Assembly: GCA_965261915.1 (NCBI GenBank)
Contig: CBDHDW010000013.1
Coordinates: 558,001-622,000 of the forward strand
Reading direction: 5' to 3'
DNA: 64,000 nt
DNA from: JAIBDK01 sp965261915
Lineage (GTDB): Bacteria; Pseudomonadota; Gammaproteobacteria; Arenicellales; Poriferihabitantaceae
This document shows, piece after piece, positions 17,227 to 27,466 of the stretch (positions are counted from its first letter, which is position 1; each line of letters starts with the position of its first letter). The notes under the pieces are model-generated. The model had not been told where the DNA came from. It ran no database searches and saw only the letters and a list, made by a program, of their open reading frames with translations. The position numbers and the translations under genes were made by a program.

Positions 17227-19605
17227 CTAAAGCTCCCGCAGTTCTGGCAAAAACACAGACTGCCCTACTTTCAACTGGCTAATTTTGAGTTCAGGGTTAA
17301 GCCGATAAAATAGCCATACAGGAAATCCGGATTTTTCGGAAAGCAGCCAGATTGAATCACCAGATCTAATTTTATACTGCTTTACACCAGTCAGTGTAAA
17401 GTTGGCTTTAAGTTCTTCACTCAGGACCTGATGGTATTCGACACGTTTACGCTCAAAACGAGAAACTTCTGCACCACCAGTAACAGGAAGCTTCAATGAC
17501 GTTCCTATTTTTACCTGAGATTGTTTTAGGTTGTTGATTTTTCTAATCTTTGCAGTGGAAGACATGCCCAGCCAATCTGCGTAGTGAGCCAACGTTTCAT
17601 CCGCTTCTACCCATATGCGATAGACTGGCTCACCATTCTGGTCTGTAATAGAAACGGAAAGATCAGGCAATGCGTCCAGCAGGTTCGCAATCCCTGGGGA
17701 ACTGGCAGACTGATCCTGATCGTTTTCCGCAGTTTGTTTTGCAGCATTCTCCAGCGCCTTTTCAACTTCTGCCAACGCAACCACCGTTTCGCTGGTATCG
17801 GGTATTTCAAGCCCAGGTACGATCAATTTCTGGCCAGGGTAAATGGTTGCTTTTTTATTGAGATTATTCACCTTTAGAAGCTGTGAACAGCTGACTTTTA
17901 GTCTGCGCGCAATCGAACAGGCGAAATCGCCTTTTTTCACCAGATAGCGATTGTTCTCATCGAGCAAAATCTTGTCAGGTGACGTAGATGAACTTCCGCG
18001 AATAGTGAGTATTTGTCCAATGTATATTGTTGCTTTTCTACCGAGAGAATTCACCGATATCAGTTTTCGACAGGAAATTCCGTACCTTGATGCAATGCCG
18101 CAGGCAGTATCACCTTTTCGAACCTGATATTGAGAAAATTCTGTTGACGAAGTCGCTCTCCTGACGACGGTTTTTTCCGGACCTCGATCAGAAGGTTCGG
18201 TAACCACAACCATTCGACGCGGTATCTCCAGCTTTTGGCCGATTCTGATCAATGCCCGCTTGCCGAGCTGATTCATGCGTACAAGCGCCTTACAGTTAAC
18301 CTGCAGCGCCCTGGCGATACCACATGCCGTGTCCCCTTTCCTGACGACATAATTTTCTGACCCCGGTGCAACCGTTTCCGGTGTCATCGAATTCAACCGT
18401 GCAATTTGCGCATCATAACCGGCATTATTGCCTGGTAACTTTAGCTGATAGCCAGAGGGAATCATCCTCCACCCATTCCAGACAAAGCGCGTTAATCCCA
18501 GGTTAATTGGTTTTAAATCATCTTCACTAACAGAGAAAACCTTTGTTATTCGGTCAACCGATGTAGCGTGCTGGAGAACAACGGTATGATACTGCCGCTT
18601 TTGTTCCAGCGCGTATGCGGCAAAATATCGAGCTGAATTCAACGCAACATGACGGGCGGCTAAAAAGCTGGAATAAAAATTTTTCACCGCAACCTGAAAT
18701 GCAGGAGATTTATAATTGTTGAGTACGGTTAGATAATCCGGCTCCACATTGCGAATCGCACGCCGCATCCCGTTTACGCCATAATTATAGGACGTAATCA
18801 CAAACGGGCTAATTTCTTCATCTCGAATGGAAGGATCAATGGATCTGGCGAGTTTGGTTAGCGATGATCGTGCATTGAGCAGATACTTCGCCGCTGCCCG
18901 GGTAGCCGCTTCCGGATCGAGCCTTTCGTCTATGGTCGCATTTAACTCAAGTCCAAGCACGCGCGCGGTCCGTGGCATAATTTGCCACATACCCGCAGCC
19001 CCCACTTTGGAATATGCCGCGGGGTTGTAGGATGATTCAACAAACGGCAGATAGCGTATGTCGGCAGGCAGCCCAGATTGCTTCATCACCGTGTCCACCA
19101 TATCGCTATAACGATTAAATCGCTTGAGCCCGGCCAAATAACTCTCCTTTACACCGCTTTGACAGCGAATTTTCTCGGAAGCATTGCGAAGTGTCCGTGC
19201 AGTGGGATTTTCGAACATATCTGCGTAGTGCTGATCGTCATTTGAAAGATTCGCTCCGGATTCAAGTTTTGCCGCAACGTTATACAGCGTAGTTTTGATC
19301 CTTTTACGCTCTTTACTGATTTTTGATTTTGCACCACGACCACAACCTTCACCGGTTTCGACAACCGAATACACGCGTTCCGGCCGGTTTGGGTCATGAA
19401 ATATGGCTTTTGTCTTGTCCCATCCTTTAAAGACCTGAATCCAGAAATCAATGCGTCGATGTAATGGCTGTGGACAAGGAAAATCCTTGCTGCAATTTAG
19501 CTCGTGAGTTGGAACCAGATGATGCGCCCTGGCATCAGACGAAAATAGTATTGACGCAATTAGCCCCGAACAAATAAGTAAACTGAGAATTCGAATTTTA
19601 ATCAA
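17227..19605 (-). CDS. Lytic transglycosylase with LysM repeats (MltD-like)
   Basis: A 792-aa secreted murein hydrolase. A signal peptide with a hydrophobic core (residues 7-22) precedes an SLT lytic transglycosylase domain whose catalytic Glu lies in YLPFVESSYNPAA and whose family motif is GAAGMWQIMPRTAR. Downstream come at least four LysM modules. Three of them (VRKGDTACGIA, VRKGDTACGIA and VKKGDFACSIA) carry a Cys in this position and a second Cys about nine residues later, suggesting an internal disulfide. The last is KIRSGDSIWLLS near the C-terminus, with another LysM-like stretch before it. The start is TTG at 19605, the only one giving a complete signal peptide. It would cleave peptidoglycan in the periplasm. 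Confidence 0.88.
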   Translation of the reverse strand: MIKIRILSLLICSGLIASILFSSDARAHHLVPTHELNCSKDFPCPQPLHRRIDFWIQVFKGWDKTKAIFHDPNRPERVYSVVETGEGCGRGAKSKISKERKRIKTTLYNVAAKLESGANLSNDDQHYADMFENPTARTLRNASEKIRCQSGVKESYLAGLKRFNRYSDMVDTVMKQSGLPADIRYLPFVESSYNPAAYSKVGAAGMWQIMPRTARVLGLELNATIDERLDPEAATRAAAKYLLNARSSLTKLARSIDPSIRDEEISPFVITSYNYGVNGMRRAIRNVEPDYLTVLNNYKSPAFQVAVKNFYSSFLAARHVALNSARYFAAYALEQKRQYHTVVLQHATSVDRITKVFSVSEDDLKPINLGLTRFVWNGWRMIPSGYQLKLPGNNAGYDAQIARLNSMTPETVAPGSENYVVRKGDTACGIARALQVNCKALVRMNQLGKRALIRIGQKLEIPRRMVVVTEPSDRGPEKTVVRRATSSTEFSQYQVRKGDTACGIASRYGISCRKLISVNSLGRKATIYIGQILTIRGSSSTSPDKILLDENNRYLVKKGDFACSIARRLKVSCSQLLKVNNLNKKATIYPGQKLIVPGLEIPDTSETVVALAEVEKALENAAKQTAENDQDQSASSPGIANLLDALPDLSVSITDQNGEPVYRIWVEADETLAHYADWLGMSSTAKIRKINNLKQSQVKIGTSLKLPVTGGAEVSRFERKRVEYHQVLSEELKANFTLTGVKQYKIRSGDSIWLLSEKSGFPVWLFYRLNPELKISQLKVGQSVFLPELREL

Positions 19606-19702
19606 TGGGGGCGAATGCGAAAGTACAAATCAAGACGGGTATTCTACGTTAATCAGCACAACCAACAACTGAATAAATTGAACTAATTTCACACCATCCT
19701 AT

Positions 19703-19731
19703 TTGACCTTGCCGGTTACAGAAGATATAAG
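19703..19731 (+). promoter_or_regulatory. Sigma-70 type promoter for the fumarase gene
   Basis: A -35 hexamer TTGACC (19703-19708) and a -10 hexamer TATAAG (19726-19731) are separated by exactly 17 bp. Transcription would start near 19738 and give a short leader before the ATG at 19773. No operator is recognised. Confidence 0.55.
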
Positions 19732-19772
19732 ATAATTCTAACAAAACAATTGAACAATCGCGCGACCTGAAC

Positions 19773-21299
19773 ATGACGATCATTAAAGAATCTGACCTAA
19801 TTGAGAGTATCGCTGATGCACTGCAATATATTTCCTATTATCACTCCCGTGATTTTGTAGATGCAATGTATAACGCTTACGAAAAAGAGCAATCGGAAAC
19901 CGCCAAAAATGCGATTTCGCAAATCCTAATCAATTCCAGAATGTCTGCAGAAGGTAGGCGGCCAATTTGTCAGGATACCGGCATTGTTGTGATCTTCGCA
20001 AAAATCGGCATGAATATTCAATGGCAGGCGAAACACCCGTTTGAAGATATGGTTAACGAGGGTGTACGCCAAGCATATTTGAATCCAGAAAATCCCTTAC
20101 GCGCATCGATTGTTTCACCTCCGATTGGCATTAGAAAAAATACTCAGGACAACACCCCAGCGGTTATTCATACCCAAATCGTGCCCGGAGACACGCTTGA
20201 AGTAACGGTTTCCGCCAAGGGTGGCGGCTCGGAAAACAAAAGCAAATTTACCATTCTTAACCCTAGCGATAGTGTGGTGGACTGGGTGCTGGAAACCGTT
20301 CCAAAAATGGGTGCAGGTTGGTGTCCTCCAGGCGTCCTCGGAATTGGTATTGGCGGAAGTGCGGAAAAAGCCATGTTGATGGCCAAAGAGTCGTTGATGG
20401 AACCCATAGATATACAATCACTAATAGAAAAAGGCCCCACCAGTTCGGTGGAAGAACTGCGTCTGGAATTATTTGAGAGAGTCAATCTACTGGGAATTGG
20501 AGCGCAGGGTCTTGGCGGAGTTACAACTGTTCTCGATGTCAAGGTCAGCGAATACCCAACCCATGCGGCGTCGCTACCCATTGCCATGATTCCAAACTGC
20601 GCTGCCACGCGTCATGCACATTTCACCCTGAATGGTTCCGGCCCAGCTGCTTTGCAGCAACCGAAGCTATCCGACTGGCCAAAAATCACCCAACAACGCA
20701 GCGACGATACACTGGACGTCGATTTAAACACCGTTACCCGAGCGCAGGTAAATACCTGGAAACCTGGTCAAACCTTACTACTTTCCGGGAAAATTCTAAC
20801 TGGACGTGATGCTGCGCACAAACGTATTGCTGAATATGTTGAACGGGGTGAACCACTTCCAAACGGAGTCGATTTCAAAGGTAAGTTTATCTACTACGTT
20901 GGCCCGGTCGATGCCGTAGGTAACGAAGCAGTCGGTCCAGCTGGCCCTACAACTGCAACGCGCATGGATAAATTTAGCTCTCTAATGCTTGATAAAGTGG
21001 GTGTCATGGGAATGATTGGTAAAGCGGAACGGGGGTCTGATACAGTGGAACAGATAAAGCAGCACAAATCTGCCTATCTTATTGCGGTCGGCGGTGCCGC
21101 CTATCTGGTTTCAAAGGCAATTAAATCAGCAAAAGTGGTCGCATTCGAAGATTTGGGTATGGAAGCGATCTATGAATTTGAAGTTGAGGAAATGCCGGTA
21201 ACGGTTGCAGTAGACAGTTATGGCGACTCGGTACATCAGTCCGGGCCAAATCATTGGAAGCAAAAACTGGTCAAAATTCCGCTTGAGTCAGTAATCTAG
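19773..21299 (+). CDS. Class I (iron-sulfur) fumarate hydratase
   Basis: A 508-aa homodimeric-type class I fumarase that interconverts fumarate and L-malate in the TCA cycle using a [4Fe-4S] cluster. The N-terminal alpha part contains the cluster Cys in RRPICQDTG (about residue 65) and later candidate cysteines in GAGWCPPG and MIPNCAATRHA. The C-terminal beta part has the GPTTATRMD segment. Both parts are fused in one chain as in E. coli FumA/FumB. Such enzymes are oxygen- and superoxide-sensitive. It is preceded by a good promoter, and its stop lies 18 bp before the convergent SLC13 gene. Confidence 0.94.
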   Translation: MTIIKESDLIESIADALQYISYYHSRDFVDAMYNAYEKEQSETAKNAISQILINSRMSAEGRRPICQDTGIVVIFAKIGMNIQWQAKHPFEDMVNEGVRQAYLNPENPLRASIVSPPIGIRKNTQDNTPAVIHTQIVPGDTLEVTVSAKGGGSENKSKFTILNPSDSVVDWVLETVPKMGAGWCPPGVLGIGIGGSAEKAMLMAKESLMEPIDIQSLIEKGPTSSVEELRLELFERVNLLGIGAQGLGGVTTVLDVKVSEYPTHAASLPIAMIPNCAATRHAHFTLNGSGPAALQQPKLSDWPKITQQRSDDTLDVDLNTVTRAQVNTWKPGQTLLLSGKILTGRDAAHKRIAEYVERGEPLPNGVDFKGKFIYYVGPVDAVGNEAVGPAGPTTATRMDKFSSLMLDKVGVMGMIGKAERGSDTVEQIKQHKSAYLIAVGGAAYLVSKAIKSAKVVAFEDLGMEAIYEFEVEEMPVTVAVDSYGDSVHQSGPNHWKQKLVKIPLESVI

Positions 21300-21317
21300 C
21301 TTGCTTCTGGAATGGCC

Positions 21318-23177
21318 CTACATGTACAACAAATTCAACATGCCAACAACAACCAGGATAAACATGATTGTCATAATACTACCCGCCTTGAGAAAATCTG
21401 ATACCTGATATCCCCCTGGACCCATAATCAGTGCGTTGACCTGATGCGTTGGAATTAAAAATGAGTTAGATGTTGCCAGCGCCACGGTCAGTGCAAAAAC
21501 AGCCGGATTGGCACCCACTCCAATGGCGATATTAATCGCCAATGGCACCAGTAAAACAGTTGCTCCCACATTAGACATTACCAGAGTAAATAAAGTCGCC
21601 AGAGTTGCCATAACAATCTGCAGTACCCAAATCGGCACATCACCCAGATAATTCAAAATTTCCTGGGCAATCCATGCCGCTGTGCCGGTATTTTCCACAG
21701 CGATGCCCAGTGGAATCAAACTTGCCAGCAGAAAAACACTCTGCCAACCGATAGAGCGGTATGCTTCTTCAATGTTTATTACGCCACTGAGGATCATGCC
21801 AACCGCACCCGTCATTAGTGCTGTCGACAAACGCATATCGGTAAAAATTACCAAAAATAACGTCAACAGAAAAAAGCCAGCGGCATATTTCAACTTTTCA
21901 GGACGTTCATCCTCCCGTGGAAAATCGGTTACAACAACAAAATCATTGCGTTGATCGGCAATGTCACCGAGATTTTCCCACTTTACGTGCAATACCAGCG
22001 TATCACCGGACTGCAAGACCACGTCGATAACATCCGTATCGATAACATCATCCGCCCTAAACACCGCCAATACTGTCGCGCCATGCCGGGTACGAATATG
22101 CAAATCCCGAATTGACTGGCCAATCATTGAGGAATACGGTGGAATTACCACTTCTGCGATTCCGGCACTACTAGGGCTCAAGGTTTCCGCGAACACATCC
22201 ATTTCGTTTTTAATTATCAACGAGTATTCTTCCGCAAAATCGTAGACCGCCTGCCGCCTGCCCATAATTGCCATTTCGCTTCCCACCACGAACTCGGTAT
22301 CCCCGCGTGGTGCCACCACAAGGTCATTGCCATTGCGAATTGCGATAATCCACCCCGCTCTACCGGCAGCATCCACCTCTGACAGTGTGCGCGCAACCAA
22401 GCGACTTTCTCGAGTTACAACGCATTCATAAACCTCCCCTTCGATGCCGTAAACCTCACTGAAGTATTTCATCATATTGCCCGATTCGCCTGGTTTGTCC
22501 TGAATAACAGGTAACACAAAACGCCCCAAAAACACGAAATAGGCAATACCGCTTAACAGCAACACGACACCAATCGGTGTGACCGAAAACAATCCAAACA
22601 AATCCATTTGCGCCCTTTGCGGATAGGCTTCGTTGGAATTCAAAATTAGATCATTCAGCAAAATCAGCGGACTGGAACCAACCATAGTGATAGTACCGCC
22701 GAGTATTGCGCAAAAGCCCATTGGCATTAGTAATCTGGAGATAGGCAAATTTCCGCGTCTGGCGATACGATTCACAACAGGTAAAAATAGAGCAGCCGCA
22801 CCAATATTTTGAAGAAAGCTCGATACCACCCCCACGACACTGGAGATAATGACAATGATGCGACTTTCAGTGCTGCCTCCGTACTTGAGTATCTTATGGG
22901 CCAATTGGCCCATGACACCGGTTCTATCGAGACCTGCACCGATAATCATTACTGCAATGATTGACATCACTGCATTACTTGAATAGCCGCTGAAAAGTTG
23001 ATCTGCGGGAATTAAGCCGTCGTATCCTGGTACTAATGCGGTCAAACCAATGAGCACCATTATAGAAATTGCTGCGACGTCGACACGAACAACTTCGAAG
23101 GCAAAAAGAAATATAGTTATTGCAAGAATCCCCAACACAGCTCCCATTTCCATTGTCAGAGTGAGCGTTTCGGGCAC
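21318..23177 (-). CDS. SLC13 (DASS) family permease with central TrkA-C domains
   Basis: A membrane transporter of about 620 aa. Two blocks of hydrophobic helices flank a soluble centre that holds two TrkA-C (RCK_C)-type domains; the second is marked by IRDLHIRTRHGATVLAVFR. Family stretches SSFLQNIGAAALFLPV in the first half and TLVMSNVGATVLLVPLAI in the second resemble the substrate-binding SNT/NVGA motifs of Na+/dicarboxylate and sulfate permeases. The substrate is uncertain. Start choice is open: GTG at 23177 has CAGGA 8 nt upstream, ATG at 23153 and 23228 and TTG at 23264 are in frame. It ends tail-to-tail with fumarase. Confidence 0.82.
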   Translation of the reverse strand: MPETLTLTMEMGAVLGILAITIFLFAFEVVRVDVAAISIMVLIGLTALVPGYDGLIPADQLFSGYSSNAVMSIIAVMIIGAGLDRTGVMGQLAHKILKYGGSTESRIIVIISSVVGVVSSFLQNIGAAALFLPVVNRIARRGNLPISRLLMPMGFCAILGGTITMVGSSPLILLNDLILNSNEAYPQRAQMDLFGLFSVTPIGVVLLLSGIAYFVFLGRFVLPVIQDKPGESGNMMKYFSEVYGIEGEVYECVVTRESRLVARTLSEVDAAGRAGWIIAIRNGNDLVVAPRGDTEFVVGSEMAIMGRRQAVYDFAEEYSLIIKNEMDVFAETLSPSSAGIAEVVIPPYSSMIGQSIRDLHIRTRHGATVLAVFRADDVIDTDVIDVVLQSGDTLVLHVKWENLGDIADQRNDFVVVTDFPREDERPEKLKYAAGFFLLTLFLVIFTDMRLSTALMTGAVGMILSGVINIEEAYRSIGWQSVFLLASLIPLGIAVENTGTAAWIAQEILNYLGDVPIWVLQIVMATLATLFTLVMSNVGATVLLVPLAINIAIGVGANPAVFALTVALATSNSFLIPTHQVNALIMGPGGYQVSDFLKAGSIMTIMFILVVVGMLNLLYM

Positions 23178-23499
23178 TAATTTATCCTGCGTTCCTAATA
23201 AGGTTGTTAAGTAAAACCGATTTCCCATCGTCGACAATGGCAACCTGTTTCCCGTCTTCGACAAGTACAGTGGCTAATTATTTTCTACAATATCTCGCCC
23301 TGATTTTTATGATAAATCAAATTATGGTGTACTATTATCTGTTGACCTTTCAGCAGCTCACCACCATCTACAGCAGATCCACCACAAGTGTATCATTGTT
23401 ATTTAATACTATCAGAAATACGCCAGATTTCTGACAAAAATGTATATAATGGATAGACAAGTGATTTCTATACGGCCGACGGCGTAATACAATCACCGA

Positions 23500-24420
23500 A
23501 TGCCGGATCCCGCTTCCAATCAATACGTCGATGCCAACAAATCAACCTGGTACTTAAAACGGTTTGTTGCTTTTGTCAGGACAATCAGCTTCTTGCCGCT
23601 GCCGGTTTTATATGTGGTCGGAACCGTTTTGGGAGAATCAGTCTATTGGCTCTCTCCATCGAGAAGAGAAATAACCCGAAAAAATCTTGGCGCGTGCTTC
23701 CCTGACTGGTCATCTGGCAAGATCAGGAAAATTTCCCGCAGACACTTCCATCACATGGCGATCAGCGCTTTTACAATCGCGATCGCATGGTGGGCATCAG
23801 ACTCCCGTTTAAAACGACTCGTTAACTTCAATAATCGGAATCACTTCGAACACTGCATCAAAAACAATCAAAACATTATTTTACTTGCGCCACACTTTAC
23901 TACCCTGGAGTTTCTGGGAATTTCACTCATGGCTGAATTCCAGGTATCGAGCATGTTTCAGCCTCACAAGAATCGATACGTTAACGATTTCATGAAATCA
24001 CGTCGAACCCGGTTTGGCTCAGCACTTTTCAGTTACAAAGGCTCAATGACCCCTCTTATAAAATCTATCAGGAGCGGCGTGCCGTTTTACTATTTACCGG
24101 ATCAGGACCCAGGGAAGAAAAAAGGCATTTTTGCGCCCTTTTATGGTATCCCCACAGCAACATATCCAGCACTGCCCAAACTGGCTAAACTCGGCAACGC
24201 ACAAGTCATTCCCTGCATGGCCAGATTAAAACGATTTGGATTTGGATTTGATGTAATCTATGGGAATCCTCTGGACAATTTTCCAACCGATGATCTCGGT
24301 GCTGACGTTACCGCGATGAATCAAGCAATCGAAGCGCTTATCGAACACGCTCCGGAACAGTATTTCTGGTCACATAAACGATTTAAAACCAGACCGGATG
24401 GCGAACATCCGTTTTATTAG
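23500..24420 (+). CDS. Lipid A biosynthesis acyltransferase, LpxL/HtrB family
   Basis: A 306-aa inner-membrane acyltransferase that adds a secondary acyl chain to Kdo2-lipid A precursors from acyl-ACP. An N-terminal hydrophobic segment (about 28-50) anchors it. The catalytic HxxxxE motif is HFTTLE with H132 and E137, and the later YLPDQDPG segment is also conserved in the family. The family includes LpxL, LpxM and LpxP, and the sequence alone does not settle which. A TATAAT-like -10 box at 23445-23450 could belong to its promoter, but the -35 is weak. Confidence 0.88.
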   Translation: MPDPASNQYVDANKSTWYLKRFVAFVRTISFLPLPVLYVVGTVLGESVYWLSPSRREITRKNLGACFPDWSSGKIRKISRRHFHHMAISAFTIAIAWWASDSRLKRLVNFNNRNHFEHCIKNNQNIILLAPHFTTLEFLGISLMAEFQVSSMFQPHKNRYVNDFMKSRRTRFGSALFSYKGSMTPLIKSIRSGVPFYYLPDQDPGKKKGIFAPFYGIPTATYPALPKLAKLGNAQVIPCMARLKRFGFGFDVIYGNPLDNFPTDDLGADVTAMNQAIEALIEHAPEQYFWSHKRFKTRPDGEHPFY

Positions 24421-24540
24421 TTTGCAGCGCCAACCTGCACCTTTTCTAGCGTGATTTGCATCTGGATCGAAGCGGTTGTGGTTAAAACCAGACTCTAATA
24501 TTATCCTCAGATATCAACATTCAAAAATTTATCAACCAAT

Positions 24541-25929
24541 ATGAACAAACCCGTAACCGCAAAAATTCAAAAGCAGGATAACCAGTTTCTCCATCCGTGG
24601 GAAGATATAAAGTCAATTGGTGAAAATACTCGTACCGTAATCTCAAATGCGGATGGTGTTTATATCGAAGACTCAGATGGAAACCGGTTGCTGGACGGTC
24701 CGGCAGGAATGTGGTGCGTCAATATTGGGCATCGGCGTCAGGACATGGCCGATGTAATCAGTGGCCAAGTAATGGAGTTAACCTATGTCAGCCCGTGGAG
24801 TTTAACCAGCACACCAGCCGCCCAACTCGCTGAAAAGCTTGCTGAAATATCGCCTGGTGATTTGAATCACGTTTTCTACACCACTGGCGGATCAACGGCT
24901 GTGGACTCCGCTTTGAGATTTGCAATGTTTCGTAACAATGTGCTCGGTAAACCAGAGAAAAAACATGTCATTTCTCGCACAAATGCCTATCACGGAAGCA
25001 CCTATTTAGCGGCTTCGGCTTGCGGCAAAACGCAGGATAAAAACTACCTGGACTTTGAAGACGAAACATTCCACCATATTTCAGATCCGAATTTACTCAA
25101 TATGCCTGAGGAGATGAGGGAAGCCGAGTATTGTCAACTCAAAGCCAAAGAACTTGATGAAAAAATTCTTGAGATTGGAGCAGATAAGGTGGCGGTTTTT
25201 ATCGCCGAGCCGATCCTGGCTTCAGGCGGTGTAATATTGGCGCCGCAAGGCTACCATGCAGCATGTCTTGAGGTTTGTCGAAAACACGATGTAGTTTATA
25301 TATCTGACGAAGTGGTTACGGCATTCGGTCGACTCGGTCATTTTTTTGCTTCAGAGGATGTATTCGGTATCGTTCCGGACATCATTACCTGTGCAAAAGG
25401 TATCACTTCCGGTTATGTACCAATGGGCGCTTTTCTGGTCTCCGATGCGCTTCTCCAGTCCATCACGGCCGAAGATCCCAGCATTGTGTTTTCCAATGGT
25501 TTTACCTATTCCGGGCATCCTGTCGCCTGTGCGTCTGCGATCAAGAATATCGATATCATGGAATCCGAAAATATGCTTGAGCACGTACGAGAGGTTGCCC
25601 CTTATTTCCAGAAGAAACTAGCTGAACTGAAAGATATTCCCATTGTGAAAGACGTTCGCGGTATTGGTCTGATGGCCTGTGTTGAATGCGATTTGAATAG
25701 CCATAATTCAAGCGACGCTCTTTATTCAAATGATGAAATTGGCGACCGTATTGACAAACACTGCCAGGATCTCGGATTACTGGTCCGTCCTCTTGCCAAC
25801 AAATGTGTCATGTCGCCGCCCTTAATTATTACTAAAGCGCAGATTGATGAGATGGTCGGGATACTGCGATCTGGTATTGAAAATTCGATGGCCGATATTA
25901 TCGCCGAAGGAGTCTGGAAACCTGAGTAG
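24541..25929 (+). CDS. Class III aminotransferase (omega-amino acid or polyamine:pyruvate type)
   Basis: A 462-aa PLP enzyme. The cofactor Lys is K286 in TCAKGITSG, the phosphate-ring Asp is D256 in ISDEVVTAFGRLG, and the phosphate-binding YTTGGSTAVDSALR segment is at about residue 113. Length and motifs fit the beta-alanine/omega-amino acid:pyruvate group that includes the putrescine aminotransferase SpuC. A polyamine substrate is possible because a potF-like gene occurs in the window, but that gene is now about 14 kb away behind an IS block, so the link is only suggestive. It starts at the ATG at 24541. Confidence 0.85.
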   Translation: MNKPVTAKIQKQDNQFLHPWEDIKSIGENTRTVISNADGVYIEDSDGNRLLDGPAGMWCVNIGHRRQDMADVISGQVMELTYVSPWSLTSTPAAQLAEKLAEISPGDLNHVFYTTGGSTAVDSALRFAMFRNNVLGKPEKKHVISRTNAYHGSTYLAASACGKTQDKNYLDFEDETFHHISDPNLLNMPEEMREAEYCQLKAKELDEKILEIGADKVAVFIAEPILASGGVILAPQGYHAACLEVCRKHDVVYISDEVVTAFGRLGHFFASEDVFGIVPDIITCAKGITSGYVPMGAFLVSDALLQSITAEDPSIVFSNGFTYSGHPVACASAIKNIDIMESENMLEHVREVAPYFQKKLAELKDIPIVKDVRGIGLMACVECDLNSHNSSDALYSNDEIGDRIDKHCQDLGLLVRPLANKCVMSPPLIITKAQIDEMVGILRSGIENSMADIIAEGVWKPE

Positions 25930-25974
25930 ATTAAACGGATTTCGCCTTCTCAATACCAAAACACAACATCAATA

Positions 25975-27150
25975 TTGGCTGCAAACCTACGCCGGCTAAT
26001 CTGGAAATTCATTTTCCTGTTAGTAACGGGCGTAGCGCCGGTATTTGCTAACTCTCCAATTAACTGCTCAGATTACCCCGAGAGACAGATTATCGATGGG
26101 TTGCTCAATCTTGAGTTCAAAAAAGCTTACAATGCTGCGAATTTACTTGACTCCGAATCTACCCTGATACCCTCACAGTCATTTTATCGTGAATTAATAC
26201 GGTGGTATGAGGGGGTTGCCAACCTCCGGGACACATCCACACATCTTCAACGGAGTGCGTTGACAAATGAGCTCAGCCTGTTGAAGCAGATTTACGAAAA
26301 CAATCCCACCATCAAAAACCGCTTTGCTCTAAATCTGGCAACCGCCCTTGTTGCTCGAGCTTTTCTCGCCAATAAACAGGTATCAGCCGCCTACAAGATA
26401 GGTCTAAAGGCAATTGAAAATCTTGAGACGGATATACAGGACCCCGCACTAAACACGGAACAGCGAGCCGCTGGTAAGATGATGATCGGATTGTATTACC
26501 TCTACTCAAATTTCATACCTGATCAATTTAGCTGGCTTAAATCGTCAGTTTTGCCAAAAGGGTCATTTGAAAAGGCAGTCTACTACTTAACAGAGTCGCT
26601 GACTCAGTCAGCTATTTTCTCACCTGAAGCTGGCCGAACCTTAGTCGTCGAGCTTCCCTGGCGCACTCCAGAACACTGCCTATATATAAATCTATCCACA
26701 TCCCTGTCCGCGACAAATCCTGGAAACACTGATATATCGTTGGTATTTCAAGGACTCGCAATCCGCTGCGGATATTTACAGCTTGCGGAAACGGAAAATC
26801 TGCGATTATCAAAAATATTAGAGACTAATTCTCCAGCAGGATACGAGAAGCTCGATTACCGATTACTTAATCTATTGGCCAAATATCGTCTGAACGCCAA
26901 TAGAGGCATACAAAATCATCCGTCAGCAAACGATAAATATACCGAATCCTTTCGATTATTTGCCAATGCGAATGCCTATGATGTTACCAATGAACGAAAA
27001 AAGGCAATTCAGTTGTATCGATCACTTTCGATGCCTTCACAACCCAATCGTGGTATTCGAGTATCTGCATCGACACGTATAAAAACTCCGTTTGAAGCTC
27101 GGGAAACTATTTACAATCAAAGTAGTCCTACCCTGCTCCACTGCTCGTGA
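25975..27150 (+). CDS. Putative secreted protein of unknown function, helical-repeat-like
   Basis: A 391-aa protein that I do not recognise. It starts with a basic stretch and a hydrophobic core ending VFANS, a credible signal peptide, using TTG at 25975. The rest is rich in Leu, Ala and Tyr with regularly spaced helices (for example LNLATALVARAFLANKQ), reminiscent of tetratricopeptide folds but without a clear repeat consensus. The C-terminal 60 residues look polar and disordered. The stop overlaps the GTG of the metallophosphoesterase gene by 2 nt, suggesting one transcript. Confidence 0.55.
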   Translation: MAANLRRLIWKFIFLLVTGVAPVFANSPINCSDYPERQIIDGLLNLEFKKAYNAANLLDSESTLIPSQSFYRELIRWYEGVANLRDTSTHLQRSALTNELSLLKQIYENNPTIKNRFALNLATALVARAFLANKQVSAAYKIGLKAIENLETDIQDPALNTEQRAAGKMMIGLYYLYSNFIPDQFSWLKSSVLPKGSFEKAVYYLTESLTQSAIFSPEAGRTLVVELPWRTPEHCLYINLSTSLSATNPGNTDISLVFQGLAIRCGYLQLAETENLRLSKILETNSPAGYEKLDYRLLNLLAKYRLNANRGIQNHPSANDKYTESFRLFANANAYDVTNERKKAIQLYRSLSMPSQPNRGIRVSASTRIKTPFEARETIYNQSSPTLLHCS

Positions 27151-27341
27151 ATGTCACAATGATCACCTCAAAGCATATTCTCAATTTAAACCGGCTTACT
27201 AAAACCACCATGCTGTTTGGTGGGCCGTATAGTAACTTCCAGGCCGCATCTGCAGTAAAATCTATAGCCGACAATCTGGAAATACAACCGAATCACGTCA
27301 TTTGTACTGGTGACCTGGTTGCTTACTGCGGACAACCAGAG

Positions 27342-27466
27342 AAAACGGTGAACCTGATCCGTGACTGGGGTTGTCATGTCGTTACTGGAAATTGTGAAGA
27401 ATCTGTTGGCAATGACATGAGCGACTGCGGATGTGGATTCGAAGCCGACTCAGTTTGTGCGACACT
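27342..27466. repeat. 125-bp target duplication of IS1634-type copy 1, left half
   Basis: This stretch of the metallophosphoesterase gene (starts AAAACGGTGAAC, ends GTGCGACACT) recurs directly at 29369-29493 with no mismatch that I can find. Long variable target duplications are a known trait of IS1634 and IS1549 relatives. Confidence 0.9.
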
